Shown: one piece after another, positions 55,335 through 64,000 of the stretch | Layout: every line of letters starts with the position of its first letter | Position numbering within the stretch: the stretch's first letter is position 1 | NCBI RefSeq assembly: GCF_028683135.1 | Contig: NZ_JAJUBB010000003.1 | Coordinates: forward strand, 372,001 to 436,000 | From: Enterovibrio qingdaonensis | Lineage (GTDB): Bacteria > Pseudomonadota > Gammaproteobacteria > Enterobacterales > Vibrionaceae | Length of the DNA: 64,000 bases | Direction of reading: 5' to 3' | Notes under the pieces: generated by a model | What the model was told of the DNA's origin: nothing | Databases searched by the model: none | Seen by the model: only the letters and a program-made list of their open reading frames with translations | Translations under genes and position numbers: made by a program

Positions 55335-57863
55335 ATGGCGACTGAAAAACTACAAGGCATTACCCGCCGTCGTTTTCTATCAGGCATGTTGACCGCCAGT
55401 GCTGGTGCCGTAATTGGCAGCAGCCTTCTGGCGCCTCGCACGGCTATGGCCGCGACTGATGCGAAAAGCACGTTCTCTGGCGACGTAATTCACGGTTCAC
55501 ACTGGGGTGCATTCCGCGCGAAAGTGGAAAACGGCATCTGGATTGACACCGTTGCGTTCGAAAACGACCCGCACCCAACCGCAATGCTGAGCGCGGTTCG
55601 AGAAGTGGTTTACAACCCATCTCGTGTTAAGTACCCAATGGTTCGTCTGGACTGGCTGAAGCACGGTTGGAAATCTGACACGACACAACGTGGTGATAAC
55701 CGCTTTGTGCGTGTGCCATGGTCACAGGCTCTGGACTTCTTCCACCACGAGCTAGAGCGTGTTCAAAACACTTATGGCCCAAGTGCACTGTACGCTGGCC
55801 ACTCTGGCTGGCAGTCGTGCGGTAAATTGAATACCGCGGGTACTATCATGCAGCGCGCTATCAGCCTGCACGGTACGTACCTTGCGAAGATCGGTGACTA
55901 CTCCACCGGTTCTGCGCAAGTTGTTCTGCCTTACGTTGCTGGTGCAATGGAAGTTTACGAACAGCAAACGTCATGGCCTCTGGTTCTGGAAAACGCGAAA
56001 AACATCGTTATCTGGGGTTCAGACCCAATTAAAAACCTGCAAGTTGGCTGGCTGATCCCTGATCACAGCGTATACGGTTACTACCAGCAACTGGCAGATA
56101 AAGTGAAGTCAGGCGAAATCAACGTTATCCACGTTGACCCAGTGAAGAGCCAATCTTACAAGTTCTTCGGTGGTAAGCAGGTTCCAGTTAACCCGCAAAC
56201 TGACGTTCCACTAATGCTAGCGATTGCTCATACCCTGTACACTGAAAAACTGTACGACGAGCAATTCCTTGCTGACTACACCACAGGTTTCGACCAATTC
56301 GTTCCTTACCTGACCGGTGAGAAAGACGGCGTTGCGAAAACACCTGAGTGGGCAGAGAAAATCTGTGGTATCCCAGCTGACGAGATTCGTGAACTGGCAC
56401 GTACCATGGCAAGCGGCCGTACTCAAATTATCGCGGGCTGGTGTTTGCAGCGTATGCAACACGGCGAGCAGTACGCATGGATGATCGTTGTTCTGGCAGC
56501 AATGCTGGGCCAAATCGGTCTGCCAGGCGGCGGCTTCGGTTTCGGTTGGCACTACAACGATGCAGGTACAATTACCTCTGCAGGTCCACTGATGTCTGGT
56601 TTCAGCTCAGTGACTGGCGTTGAGCCAATTCACCAAGGCAGCTACAACGGTTACTCGACCTATATTCCAGTAGCACGTTTCGTTGACTGTATTGAGAACC
56701 CTGGTAAAACCATCCAGTTCAATGGTCACAGCGTGAAGTTCCCACACATGAAGATGGCTATCTTCTGTGGTAACAACCCATTCCACCACCACCAAGATCG
56801 TAACCGTATGATCGAGGCGTGGCGTAAGCTTGAAACGGTTGTGAGCGTTGAGCACCAGTGGACTGCGACGTGTCGCTTTGCAGATATCGTTCTGCCAGCA
56901 ACCACGACTTACGAGCGTAACGACATCGAGCAGTTCGGTAACCACTCGAACAAAGGTATCATCGCGATGAAACAAATCGTTGAGCCTATGTTCGAATCGA
57001 AAGATGACTTCGATATCTTCCGTGAGCTATGCACCCGTTTTGACCGCGAAGAAGCGTTCACCGGTGGCAAGACCAAGATGGAATGGATTGAAGAGATCTA
57101 CAACGGTGCGCGTCTGCAAGGTCGTGGTATCGGCGTTCGTATGCCTAACTTCGTTAAGTTCTGGGAAGAAGAGCAATTCGTTTCATTCCCTGAAGGTTCT
57201 GAGTGGGTACGTCACGCAGCATTCCGTAAAGAACCGGATCTGGAGCCATTGGGCACCGCAACCGGTCTGATCGAGATCTACTGTAAGACTATCGCTGACA
57301 TGGGTTACGACGACTGTCAGGGCCACCCAATGTGGTTCGAAAAAGTTGAGCGTAGCCATGGTGGCCCTAAGTCGAACAAGTTCCCGCTGCACATGCAAAG
57401 CTGTCACCCGAACTACCGCCTGCACTCGCAGCTGTGTTCGTCTGACGACTTCCGCGGAACTTACGCGGTACAAGATCGTGAACCTGTATACATCAGCACT
57501 GCTGACGCAAAAGCGCGTGGCATCGTGTCTGGTGACATCGTTCGCGTATTCAATGACCGTGGTCAAGTTCTGGCAGGTGCTGTTGTAACTGACGACTACA
57601 AGTCAGGCGTATGTCGTATTGAAGAAGGCGCATGGTATGCACCGCTTGAAGGCGGCAAACCAGGTACCCTTTGTACTTACGGCGATCCAAACGTTCTGAC
57701 TGTAGATATCGGTACGTCGAAGCTGGCTCAAGCAACCTCTGCACACACTGCACTGGTTGAAATTGAGAAATACACCGGCCCAATTCCTTCAGTAACAGGC
57801 TTCAGTGGCCCTACTGAGATTGACGACGTAAACCCACTGTTCCCAGCGATGGATATCGCATAA
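55335..57863 (+). CDS. torA: Trimethylamine-N-oxide reductase TorA
   Basis: 842-residue periplasmic molybdenum bis-MGD enzyme reducing TMAO to trimethylamine. A twin-arginine leader (TRRRFLSGMLTASAG) lies at 10-24. The molybdenum-ligating Ser is at 190 (GDYSTGSAQ), placing it in the DMSO/TMAO reductase branch. There is no N-terminal FeS cluster, as expected. Length equals E. coli TorA. It follows torC by 68 bases with AAGGATT before the ATG. Confidence 0.97.
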   Translation: MATEKLQGITRRRFLSGMLTASAGAVIGSSLLAPRTAMAATDAKSTFSGDVIHGSHWGAFRAKVENGIWIDTVAFENDPHPTAMLSAVREVVYNPSRVKYPMVRLDWLKHGWKSDTTQRGDNRFVRVPWSQALDFFHHELERVQNTYGPSALYAGHSGWQSCGKLNTAGTIMQRAISLHGTYLAKIGDYSTGSAQVVLPYVAGAMEVYEQQTSWPLVLENAKNIVIWGSDPIKNLQVGWLIPDHSVYGYYQQLADKVKSGEINVIHVDPVKSQSYKFFGGKQVPVNPQTDVPLMLAIAHTLYTEKLYDEQFLADYTTGFDQFVPYLTGEKDGVAKTPEWAEKICGIPADEIRELARTMASGRTQIIAGWCLQRMQHGEQYAWMIVVLAAMLGQIGLPGGGFGFGWHYNDAGTITSAGPLMSGFSSVTGVEPIHQGSYNGYSTYIPVARFVDCIENPGKTIQFNGHSVKFPHMKMAIFCGNNPFHHHQDRNRMIEAWRKLETVVSVEHQWTATCRFADIVLPATTTYERNDIEQFGNHSNKGIIAMKQIVEPMFESKDDFDIFRELCTRFDREEAFTGGKTKMEWIEEIYNGARLQGRGIGVRMPNFVKFWEEEQFVSFPEGSEWVRHAAFRKEPDLEPLGTATGLIEIYCKTIADMGYDDCQGHPMWFEKVERSHGGPKSNKFPLHMQSCHPNYRLHSQLCSSDDFRGTYAVQDREPVYISTADAKARGIVSGDIVRVFNDRGQVLAGAVVTDDYKSGVCRIEEGAWYAPLEGGKPGTLCTYGDPNVLTVDIGTSKLAQATSAHTALVEIEKYTGPIPSVTGFSGPTEIDDVNPLFPAMDIA

Positions 57864-57877
57864 GAGACAGTGAGAAG

Positions 57878-57906
57878 AAAAAGGGCAGCCTAGCTGCCCT
57901 TTTTTA
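57878..57906 (+). terminator. Terminator between torA and torD
   Basis: AAAAGGGCAGC/GCTGCCCTTTT, 11-bp stem with a CTA loop, and a T-run. It suggests torD is at least partly uncoupled from torCA. Confidence 0.9.
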
Positions 57907-58024
57907 CTCTAACTTCTATACACTTATATAGACTTATTACACTTATAGGTTCTATATCCAAGCCGCTTCTGATGACAGACAGCTTGGCTATACACTCTAA
58001 CGCTTCTCGAAAAACGGAATGATA

Positions 58025-58672
58025 ATGCAAGAATTTATTGCCATTAACGAACAACGCGCCGAGTTCTATTGGTGGATGTCTTCACTGTTTGCAACGGAAT
58101 TGACCCAGCAAGATCTGGACAATTACCATGGCGGTGATATGGACAACTACTATTCTGTATTGGCCATGACCGAAGAGCTGAAAGCCCCAATCGCAGAGTT
58201 TCGCGATACCTTGGGTCGATTGAAGCTACGTGAAGATGCACAGCTTGAGTTGTCAGCAGACTTTTGTGGCTTGTTCCTGAGCACACCGAAGACAGGTGCC
58301 CTTCCCTACGCATCCATGTATATCGGTACAACTGGCTTGCTAAACGACAAACCTGCACAGGAAATGGCTGCGTGGATGAACCAATACGGCATCGCACAGC
58401 GCAAAGACTTCAATGAACCATTTGACCACTTAGCGGTTCAGCTCGATTTTATGGGTAACCTTGTCATTCTTGCTAACAAAGAAGAAAGCGAAGAAAAACA
58501 AGAAGCGATGATGCAAGAACAAGGTCGCTTTTTAGAGACCATGCTGATGCCTTGGTTAAGTCAATTCCAAAAATCGGTGAATGATTTTGACCGTTTTGGT
58601 TTCTATAAATCTGCCGCTAATCTGCTGGCAGCATTCGTCGCTTTGGATGTCGCGTTTTTGAAAGGCGAATAA
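58025..58672 (+). CDS. torD: TorA-specific chaperone TorD
   Basis: 215-residue all-helical cytoplasmic chaperone that binds TorA and its leader and primes it for cofactor insertion. Family features: NEQRAEFYWWMSSLFA at the start, SADFCGLFLSTPKTGALPYAS in the middle, and EPFDHLAVQLDFMG. The ATG at 58025 has CGGA 7-8 bases upstream and matches the family start; the ATG six bases earlier is less likely. It is separated from torA by 161 bases with a terminator, unlike the tight torCAD of E. coli. Confidence 0.93.
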   Translation: MQEFIAINEQRAEFYWWMSSLFATELTQQDLDNYHGGDMDNYYSVLAMTEELKAPIAEFRDTLGRLKLREDAQLELSADFCGLFLSTPKTGALPYASMYIGTTGLLNDKPAQEMAAWMNQYGIAQRKDFNEPFDHLAVQLDFMGNLVILANKEESEEKQEAMMQEQGRFLETMLMPWLSQFQKSVNDFDRFGFYKSAANLLAAFVALDVAFLKGE

Positions 58673-58692
58673 ACTTAAAACTGGCAGACTAG

Positions 58693-58718
58693 AAAGCCGG
58701 CATTGCCCGGCTTTTTTT
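58693..58718 (+). terminator. Terminator of torD
   Basis: AAAGCCGG/CCGGCTTT stem, 6-base loop, seven T residues. Confidence 0.9.
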
Positions 58719-58876
58719 ATTGCTGAATAAGAATGTGGTCGATTTTTAGTGAAGAAGAAAAATCGCACGATAACTGGGTGTTATACCCACACTCGATTAG
58801 GTTGACCCGCATCAAGCTTATTTACGCCGTAACGATAGAATAATTGCGACACTGCGTAACACCCAGTAAACTGTGA

Positions 58877-58892
58877 ACGCAAGCGTTTGGCA
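58877..58892. promoter_or_regulatory. pur box (PurR operator)
   Basis: ACGCAAGCGTTTGGCA matches the PurR operator ACGCAAACGTTTKCGT at 13 of 16 positions, including the central CG. It lies 220 bases before purR and suggests autoregulation, as in E. coli. Confidence 0.65.
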
Positions 58893-59110
58893 TTGAGAAA
58901 TTAGGCATTGTTGCATGGGTACTTTCAGACGCTTCACTGTCTGTCGTTCTTCGCATTTGCAGACAGGCATTTCAATACTCAACACGCAATAGAGCAAGGG
59001 TTAACCACCTTTGCATCTTAAACGAATTTAGTACGCCGCTTTAGATAGCGGCGTAAACATGTTAAGCAGCCGAAACTGACGCTGCTAAAGAAAACGATAA
59101 GAAGATTACA

Positions 59111-60121
59111 ATGGCAACAATTAAAGACGTCGCACGACTCGCCGGTGTATCTACGACCACAGTTTCGCACGTGATCAATAAAACACGTTTTGTGGCAGAA
59201 AACACAACCAAGAAGGTATGGGCCGCCGTCGACGATTTGAACTACGCGCCAAGTGCTGTTGCGCGAAGCCTGAAGTGTAACTCGACGCGCACTATCGGTA
59301 TGCTGGTCACCAAATCCACTAACCCATTTTTCGCCGAAGTTGTTCATGGTGTAGAAGAGTATTGCTACAACGAAGGCTATACGCTGATCCTGTGTAACAC
59401 TGAAGGTAACATTGCAAAACAACGCGACTATCTGCGTATGCTTGCGGAAAAGCGTGTTGATGGTGTTTTGGTCATGTGTTCTGACATCAGTGAAGAGTTG
59501 TTGGCTCTCCTTGAAAAGAAACAAGACTTGCCAATGGTTGTTATGAACTGGGGCACTGAGCACGTTAATACCGACTGTATTCACGACAATGCCGAACTAG
59601 GTGGCTACTTAGCAACCAAATTCCTGATTGATAGCGGCCATAAAGACATCGCATGTATCTCTGGTCAACTAGACCGACTTACATGTCAAACTCGCTTATC
59701 TGGATTTCGCAAAGCGTTGGAAGAGGCAGGTCTGCAGGAAAATCCAGAATGGATTGTTGAAGCGGATTTTGAATGTGACACTGCTGTTGAAGCCGCGAAA
59801 AAGCTACTGGCACAAGACCGTCGTCCTACCGCAGTATTTTGTTTTAACGACATCATGGCACTGGCAGCAATCAGTACATTCCGTCAAGCTGGTTTAGATG
59901 TTCCTAACGACATTTCTGTCATTGGTTATGACAATATCGATTTGGCGGCGTTCTTCTCACCACCGTTGACAACGATACATACGCCGAAAAATCGCCTCGG
60001 CAAAACGGCAATCAAACTCCTGCTTGAAAGGCTGGTCAATAAAGACAGCGAACAACAGGTCTTTGAGATGCAACCCGAGTTAGTCGTGCGTAGTTCAGTT
60101 AAGAACCTTAACGACAAATAG
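59111..60121 (+). CDS. purR: Purine repressor PurR
   Basis: 336-residue LacI-family repressor of purine synthesis with hypoxanthine/guanine as corepressors. The DNA-binding head is nearly identical to E. coli PurR ([20 protein letters not shown] and INKTRFVAE). The hinge helix (PSAVARSLK) and the effector domain match too, including [11 protein letters not shown] and [13 protein letters not shown]. This and the upstream pur box support PurR over RbsR/CytR. Confidence 0.9.
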   Translation: MATIKDVARLAGVSTTTVSHVINKTRFVAENTTKKVWAAVDDLNYAPSAVARSLKCNSTRTIGMLVTKSTNPFFAEVVHGVEEYCYNEGYTLILCNTEGNIAKQRDYLRMLAEKRVDGVLVMCSDISEELLALLEKKQDLPMVVMNWGTEHVNTDCIHDNAELGGYLATKFLIDSGHKDIACISGQLDRLTCQTRLSGFRKALEEAGLQENPEWIVEADFECDTAVEAAKKLLAQDRRPTAVFCFNDIMALAAISTFRQAGLDVPNDISVIGYDNIDLAAFFSPPLTTIHTPKNRLGKTAIKLLLERLVNKDSEQQVFEMQPELVVRSSVKNLNDK

Positions 60122-60147
60122 GCGACCTCTCTCCTATCGAACGACAT

Positions 60148-60178
60148 AGACCCGAGTCCTTGTACTCGGGTCTTTGTG
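60148..60178 (+). terminator. Terminator of purR
   Basis: AGACCCGAGT/ACTCGGGTCT, 10-bp stem, 6-base loop, then TTGTGTTTGT. Confidence 0.8.
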
Positions 60179-60423
60179 TTTGTGAGTCACCCATCGACTC
60201 ACTTATTTCGAACTCGGCTCTATTTGACTTACACAATGCCTATTTTTAAAGGCATTACTGCCTTTTTTTCTTCCTCCTGAATCTAACGAAAACCACCGCT
60301 ATTTCAGTGATTACGCTCGAATGTCTGGCAATCAGGCCAATGCATTTCTGAACCAAGATCACACTTTGAATGGCTAGTATTAACGACAAATTTACTTAAT
60401 TGAGTTAAGATAACTGCGTCAAG

Positions 60424-60517
60424 AAAAAGGCAAACCATCGCGAAAGCGTGGGACGCAAAGCTTCCGGCCTTCCATCTTCAACAAACTTGTTGTGATGTGG
60501 TAGCGGAGTTACCGATG
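60424..60517 (+). promoter_or_regulatory. c-di-GMP-I (GEMM) riboswitch
   Basis: The conserved GEMM-I core is intact: GGCAAACCA, a GCGAAAGC hairpin with GAAA tetraloop, GTGGGACGCAAAGC, CCGGCC and, after the second arm, GGTAGCGG-GTTACCGATG. Tetraloop and receptor (the CCGGCC-flanked bulge) are both present. In V. cholerae the same class lies ahead of tfoY. It lies about 117 bases upstream of the TfoX/TfoY-type gene. Confidence 0.95.
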
Positions 60518-60633
60518 ACGTTAGCATTCTCCTCCAGATAGCATCTGGCACTAGACAATTCATTGAATTCGTCCCGCTACGTTAATCCCCCTTGACCAAT
60601 AGTCTTACAACGTCACGTTTGAGAATGAGTCAT

Positions 60634-61227
60634 ATGGATAAGCCAACTTTAAAAAACACACTTAAGTTTTTTGAATCTTTAGGAAAAATCAAATCGCGTT
60701 CGATGTTTGGTGGTTTTGGCGTGTTTTGCAACGAAACCATGTTCGCGCTAGTGGTCCACGACCAATTGCACCTTCGCGCAGGCCAAGGGAATGAAGTTGA
60801 ATTCATAAAACTTCAGATGCAGCCTTACGAATATAAAAAGCGCGGCTTCCCCGTCGTGACAAAGTATTACGCTATTCCTGAGTGTTGGTGGGGGCAGCCT
60901 AAAACGCTCATGGCGCATGCCGTTAAAGCACTTGAGATTGCCCGCGAAGACCAACATGAAAAAAAGACCGCCGTCCCAGCACGTATAAAAGACTTGCCCA
61001 ACCTAAGGCTCGCTACCGAACGAATGCTGAAAAAAGCGGGTATCGGGTCCGTTCAAGAGTTGCAAGACACGGGCTCTGTAGCAGCCTTCCAAGCACTGCA
61101 AAAGTCTCACAACGACTCAATCAGCCTTGAAATGCTTTGGGCGTTAGAAGGCGCGATTGAAGGTAAGCACTGGTCCGTGATTACCCCACAACGTCGCGAT
61201 GAGCTTTTAGAGCATCTTCACCCTTAA
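60634..61227 (+). CDS. tfoY: TfoX/Sxy-family regulator, TfoY type
   Basis: 197-residue two-domain regulator. The N-terminal TfoX domain ([29 protein letters not shown]) is followed by the C-terminal helix-hairpin domain ([19 protein letters not shown]). In vibrios TfoX drives competence and TfoY drives motility and T6SS; TfoY is the copy behind the c-di-GMP riboswitch, which is why I choose that symbol. ATG codons at 60625 and 60634 and a TTG at 60592 are possible starts; 60634 gives the family start MDKP. Confidence 0.85.
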   Translation: MDKPTLKNTLKFFESLGKIKSRSMFGGFGVFCNETMFALVVHDQLHLRAGQGNEVEFIKLQMQPYEYKKRGFPVVTKYYAIPECWWGQPKTLMAHAVKALEIAREDQHEKKTAVPARIKDLPNLRLATERMLKKAGIGSVQELQDTGSVAAFQALQKSHNDSISLEMLWALEGAIEGKHWSVITPQRRDELLEHLHP

Positions 61228-61248
61228 TTTATCGTTAACTGGAACTTA

Positions 61249-61285
61249 AACTCCCAACGCGGCTCAAACTTAGAGTTGGGAGTTA
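61249..61285 (+). terminator. Hairpin after tfoY
   Basis: AACTCCCAAC/GTTGGGAGTT, 10-bp stem with a 16-base loop. T-run weak (AAAATTGT). Confidence 0.5.
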
Positions 61286-61502
61286 AAATTGTCTCGACCA
61301 CACCTCTAGCGCACTACGTACTGTAACCATAAAAAATTACAGTTTGTCTTCTATTTCTGCCCTATAAATATGGTACTAAACCGAAAGTATCATCATGTTC
61401 TATTGCTTATACAGCAGGCCTTCAAATTACTTATTTCTAAAAAACACATCATTTTCCCTTCAAGCCAGCTTCAATCCATGAAAATACCACAAAACAATTT
61501 TA

Positions 61503-61518
61503 TGTGACAAATGTCACA
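61503..61518. promoter_or_regulatory. Perfect CRP-type site
   Basis: TGTGACAAATGTCACA matches TGTGA-N6-TCACA exactly. Its centre is about 97 bases before the ATG of the small membrane protein gene, a position suitable for activation. Confidence 0.75.
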
Positions 61519-61607
61519 CTTATGAGACACGATATGCCTCGTTGATTATCAGTTCAAAGAAAACTGGGCTATGCCAAATAAAGAGAGAGTTGAATGGCAA
61601 CAATAAG

Positions 61608-61946
61608 ATGCATTACAGCAGACCTTTTCCAGACCAAATCGACAGAATCTTCCGTGACCACTTTAGCAAGTGGCCCAGGAGGTTTAAGTGGACCGTGTTT
61701 AGCTGTTTTTTTCTTCCGGCATCTTTTTATATGGTTTTAACTCAAGGTATCTTCGCGCCTTCCTTCCTTACCATTTTGGTCATATTCTTTCTGGCACTTA
61801 ACGCGATGGTTGTTTGCTGGGGCTTAAGACTGAACAGTTTTGCAAGGCGGTATTGGCACCGTAACTACCACATTACTGGCGCTACAACCATCGCCCTTGT
61901 TCCTTTAGCTCTATTAGCGTTTCAATACACCAAATACTGTTTGTGA
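61608..61946 (+). CDS. Small three-helix membrane protein of unknown function
   Basis: 112 residues from the ATG at 61608. Three hydrophobic segments (about 27-48, 50-72 and 90-110) follow a basic N-terminus (SRPFPDQIDRIFRDHF). The ribosome binding site is weak. A longer TTG frame from 61542 adds 22 polar residues and is less likely. Not recognised. A perfect CRP-type site upstream suggests carbon-status control. Confidence 0.6.
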   Translation: MHYSRPFPDQIDRIFRDHFSKWPRRFKWTVFSCFFLPASFYMVLTQGIFAPSFLTILVIFFLALNAMVVCWGLRLNSFARRYWHRNYHITGATTIALVPLALLAFQYTKYCL

Positions 61947-62323
61947 GTAACACGCCTTGCTGATTCAGCACGTTTGAATATTCAGATATGTCATTAAATA
62001 CATGCAGTTAAATTCCAAACCTGTAGACTCTCTCCCCACTACATCGAATTTTTTGAAGAAGAGTGCAATTTATTCCGAAACCTCTCGGTCTTATTCACCA
62101 AGCAAGAACGGAAACGCGCGCATCTCCACCCTTTGCTTATGCTCAGAATCTTCATGAGTCACATTATTGGCAATAACTTCATTTAACTCTCTGGATTGTT
62201 ACTGAAAGTAGTTATGACAAACGTATGTTTTGCCATAGTTATTCTGTGAATAATGCGTAGCGTTCGGTGAAATGTCCGTCAGGGTGAGTCAGTGCAACAT
62301 TGCTTTTAGATTAAGGACTTCAG
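61947..62323. other. Intergenic region, nothing recognised
   Basis: 377 bases without coding frame, terminator or known RNA. It presumably includes the promoter of the VTT-FAD fusion gene. Confidence 0.45.
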
Positions 62324-64000
62324 ATGAATAAACAAAAGCTAGCCATCATCGTCGTTATTGTTGCGATCTTCGTTACTTGGTTTGCTTTCGACCTCGGTGC
62401 TCTCTTTACGCTTGAAAATGCTAAAGCCCAACACGAAGCGTTAAAAGACTCTATTGCGAGCAACTTCCTTACCGCAAGTATCATCTACTTCGCCGTGTAC
62501 ATTGGAATGACTGCGTTGTCTTTGCCCGGTGCAGCCATCGCGACGCTTTTGGGTGCCGCCCTATTTGGTTTTTGGTGGGCACTGTTATTGGTTTCTTTCG
62601 CCAGTTCGATTGGGGCAACGCTGGCGTTTCTTGTAAGCCGATTCCTGCTAAAAGACAGTGTACAAAGTAAATTCGGAAATAAGCTCACCACAATAAACCA
62701 AGGTGTAGAGAAGGACGGTCCGTTTTATCTATTAACACTGCGTCTCATTCCGGTTTTCCCATTTTTCTTGATAAATCTACTCATGGGCCTGACGCCTATC
62801 CGTACCTTAACGTTTTATGTCGTGAGTCAAATAGGCATGTTACCTGGTACCGCTGTTTACATTAATGCTGGTACGCAACTCGCTCAGATAGACTCACTGA
62901 GCGGTATTGTTTCGCCCGGCGTACTGTTGTCTCTGGTTTTGTTGGGTGTGTTCCCTATCATCGCGAAGGTTGTTATGAATTTTCTACAAAAACGTCGTGT
63001 ATACGCAAAATGGCAAAAGCCAAACACGTTTGATCGCAACCTCATTGCGATAGGAGCAGGTGCTGGCGGTCTGGTTACGACCTATATCGGTGCCGCAGTA
63101 AAAGCGAAAGTTACCCTAATAGAGAAACACAAAATGGGCGGTGACTGCCTGAATACGGGCTGTGTACCATCAAAAGCTCTCATCCGCGCAGGTCATGCTG
63201 TACACGAAATCAAACGCTCGAACGAATTTGGGGTTTCTGTTGGCGAACCTAGCGTTGATTTCGCAAAAGTCATGGGGCGAGTTCATAAAGTTATAGCGGA
63301 CATCGAACCCCACGATTCGGTCGAACGTTATACCAAGCTTGGCGTTGAGTGTATTCAAGGCGAAGCCAAGATCCTTTCTCCGTGGGAAGTAGAAGTCAAT
63401 GGAGAGCGTTTGACTACGCGTAACCTGGTTATTGCAACAGGTGCTCGCCCTCTCGTTCCTGGGATTCCTGGCCTACAAGAAGTGAGTTACCTGACATCAG
63501 ATAACGTCTGGGAGCTAACTGAGCAGCCTAAAAAATTACTGGTATTAGGTGGCGGTCCTATTGGCAGCGAGTTAGCGCAGAGTTTCGCGCGATTAGGGAC
63601 TGACGTTACCTTGGTGGAAATGGCAGACCAACTGCTTATCCGTGAAGACGCAGACGCAGCAGAATTGGTTGTTAAAGGCTTAACCGAGGATGGCGTAAAC
63701 ATTCTGCTAAGTCATAAAGCTACGCGATTTGAGAAAGACGGGGACGTGCAGCGCGCATTCCTCGAACACAATGGCGAAGAAGTCGTTGTTGAATTTGACT
63801 ACGTCATGCTGGCATTGGGCCGCGTTGCCAATACAAAAGGCTTTGGCCTTGAAGAGATTGGAGTTGAGTTAACAGACCGTGGCACCGTGAAGGTGAACGA
63901 ATATCTTCAAACAAACTACCCAAACATCTTCGCTGTCGGTGATGTCGCAGGTCCTTTTCAGTTAACCCACGCAGCAGGTCATCAAGCTTGGTACGCAGCG
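62324..64000 (+). CDS. VTT (TVP38/DedA-like) membrane domain fused to FAD-disulfide oxidoreductase, 3' end beyond window
   Basis: 559 codons are visible and the frame is open to the last base. Residues 1-220 are a VTT/TVP38 membrane domain: helices at about 5-24 and 53-75, the GAAIATLLGAALFG re-entrant-type motif, then F-x-x-x-LRLIPVFPFFLIN. Residues from about 232 are a class I pyridine nucleotide-disulfide oxidoreductase. These include the FAD motif (GAGAGG), the redox pair GGDCLNTGCVPSKA, an ATGARP motif, the NAD motif (GGGPIGSELAQ) and the second FAD contact (AVGDVAG). It resembles mercuric reductase and dihydrolipoamide dehydrogenase. The dimerisation domain is cut off by the window end. 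The substrate is unknown. Confidence 0.88.
   Translation, partial: MNKQKLAIIVVIVAIFVTWFAFDLGALFTLENAKAQHEALKDSIASNFLTASIIYFAVYIGMTALSLPGAAIATLLGAALFGFWWALLLVSFASSIGATLAFLVSRFLLKDSVQSKFGNKLTTINQGVEKDGPFYLLTLRLIPVFPFFLINLLMGLTPIRTLTFYVVSQIGMLPGTAVYINAGTQLAQIDSLSGIVSPGVLLSLVLLGVFPIIAKVVMNFLQKRRVYAKWQKPNTFDRNLIAIGAGAGGLVTTYIGAAVKAKVTLIEKHKMGGDCLNTGCVPSKALIRAGHAVHEIKRSNEFGVSVGEPSVDFAKVMGRVHKVIADIEPHDSVERYTKLGVECIQGEAKILSPWEVEVNGERLTTRNLVIATGARPLVPGIPGLQEVSYLTSDNVWELTEQPKKLLVLGGGPIGSELAQSFARLGTDVTLVEMADQLLIREDADAAELVVKGLTEDGVNILLSHKATRFEKDGDVQRAFLEHNGEEVVVEFDYVMLALGRVANTKGFGLEEIGVELTDRGTVKVNEYLQTNYPNIFAVGDVAGPFQLTHAAGHQAWYAA

Larger units (their letters stand above)
58673..59110. other. torD-purR intergenic region
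   Basis: 438 bases with the torD terminator, a pur box at 58877-58892 and a 5' leader hairpin (TACGCCGCT/AGCGGCGTA, about 59032-59053) before purR. No further gene seen. Confidence 0.5.
60122..60633. other. purR-tfoY intergenic region
   Basis: 512 bases holding the purR terminator, the riboswitch and an expression platform of about 117 bases between riboswitch and gene. No other gene. Confidence 0.6.
61228..61607. other. Intergenic region before the CRP-linked gene
   Basis: 380 bases, AT-rich, with the tfoY hairpin and the CRP-type site. No other element seen. Confidence 0.5.

Noticed and set aside
59018-59584. 188-residue open frame antisense to purR
   Set aside because: It lies opposite the strongly recognisable PurR DNA-binding and hinge regions and lacks protein-like patterns.
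1-64000. Mobile elements, CRISPR arrays, tRNA and rRNA genes
   Set aside because: No transposase, integrase, regularly spaced repeats, cloverleaf-like sequence or rRNA-like stretch was seen.

Overview
The window looks like a chromosomal segment of a marine gammaproteobacterium of the family Vibrionaceae. The evidence is a complete napFDAGHBC operon divergent from narQP, a torR / torC-torA-torD locus, a c-di-GMP-I riboswitch ahead of a TfoY-type regulator, a PanP-type aspartate decarboxylase, and small families common in vibrios (DUF2947, DUF3297, YciU). Grimontia or Enterovibrio would fit, but the genus is a guess. I see no insertion sequence, phage, CRISPR array, rRNA or tRNA. The region reads as ordinary chromosome with catabolic and respiratory modules.

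Layout. 0.2-2.2 kb: a TolC-type outer membrane factor coupled to an OmpA-type lipoprotein, probably the end of a type I secretion/adhesion locus. 2.3-9.3 kb: a divergent TfoX-domain protein, DASH cryptochrome, an alpha/beta hydrolase, an orphan VasI/TagO-like protein, a YjiH-type carrier, a degenerate nucleotidyltransferase-like protein and YciU. 9.4-17.9 kb: periplasmic nitrate reductase operon (minus strand) and the NarQ-NarP nitrate/nitrite sensor pair (plus strand), sharing a promoter region with a 7-2-7 NarP-type site. 18.3-27.7 kb: a small membrane protein, a three-module RTX protein, a POT peptide transporter, EmrD, RibA, a sugar-acetyltransferase homologue without its catalytic His, a patatin phospholipase and an unlisted 30-residue membrane protein. 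28.6-38.3 kb: an NSS transporter with its 32-residue MetS-like subunit, a two-component system coupled to an orphan sugar-binding protein, and the ugpBAEC glycerol-3-phosphate ABC importer.

38.5-50.0 kb: PanP, a LysR regulator and a seven-gene catabolic cluster: glutamine-synthetase-like ligase, aldehyde dehydrogenase, iron-type alcohol dehydrogenase, class I glutamine amidotransferase and a three-part TRAP importer. It has the logic of the Puu gamma-glutamylation pathway, but an alcohol dehydrogenase stands where the amine oxidase PuuB would be. I infer a gamma-glutamylated amino-alcohol route, and this is the best candidate for an undescribed system here. 50.4-64.0 kb: a lipoprotein, LdhA, DUF3297 and DUF2947 proteins, the TMAO respiration locus with four phased tor boxes, PurR with a pur box, the riboswitch-tfoY pair, a small membrane protein behind a perfect CRP-type site, and a VTT-domain/FAD-disulfide-oxidoreductase fusion that runs off the window.

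The joint theme is anaerobic respiration (nitrate and TMAO, each with its own two-component regulator) combined with scavenging of small nitrogen, phosphorus and carbon compounds. Several intergenic regions carry strong unassigned inverted repeats (7.8, 25.6, 27.8 and 34.0 kb), which are reported as likely operators.
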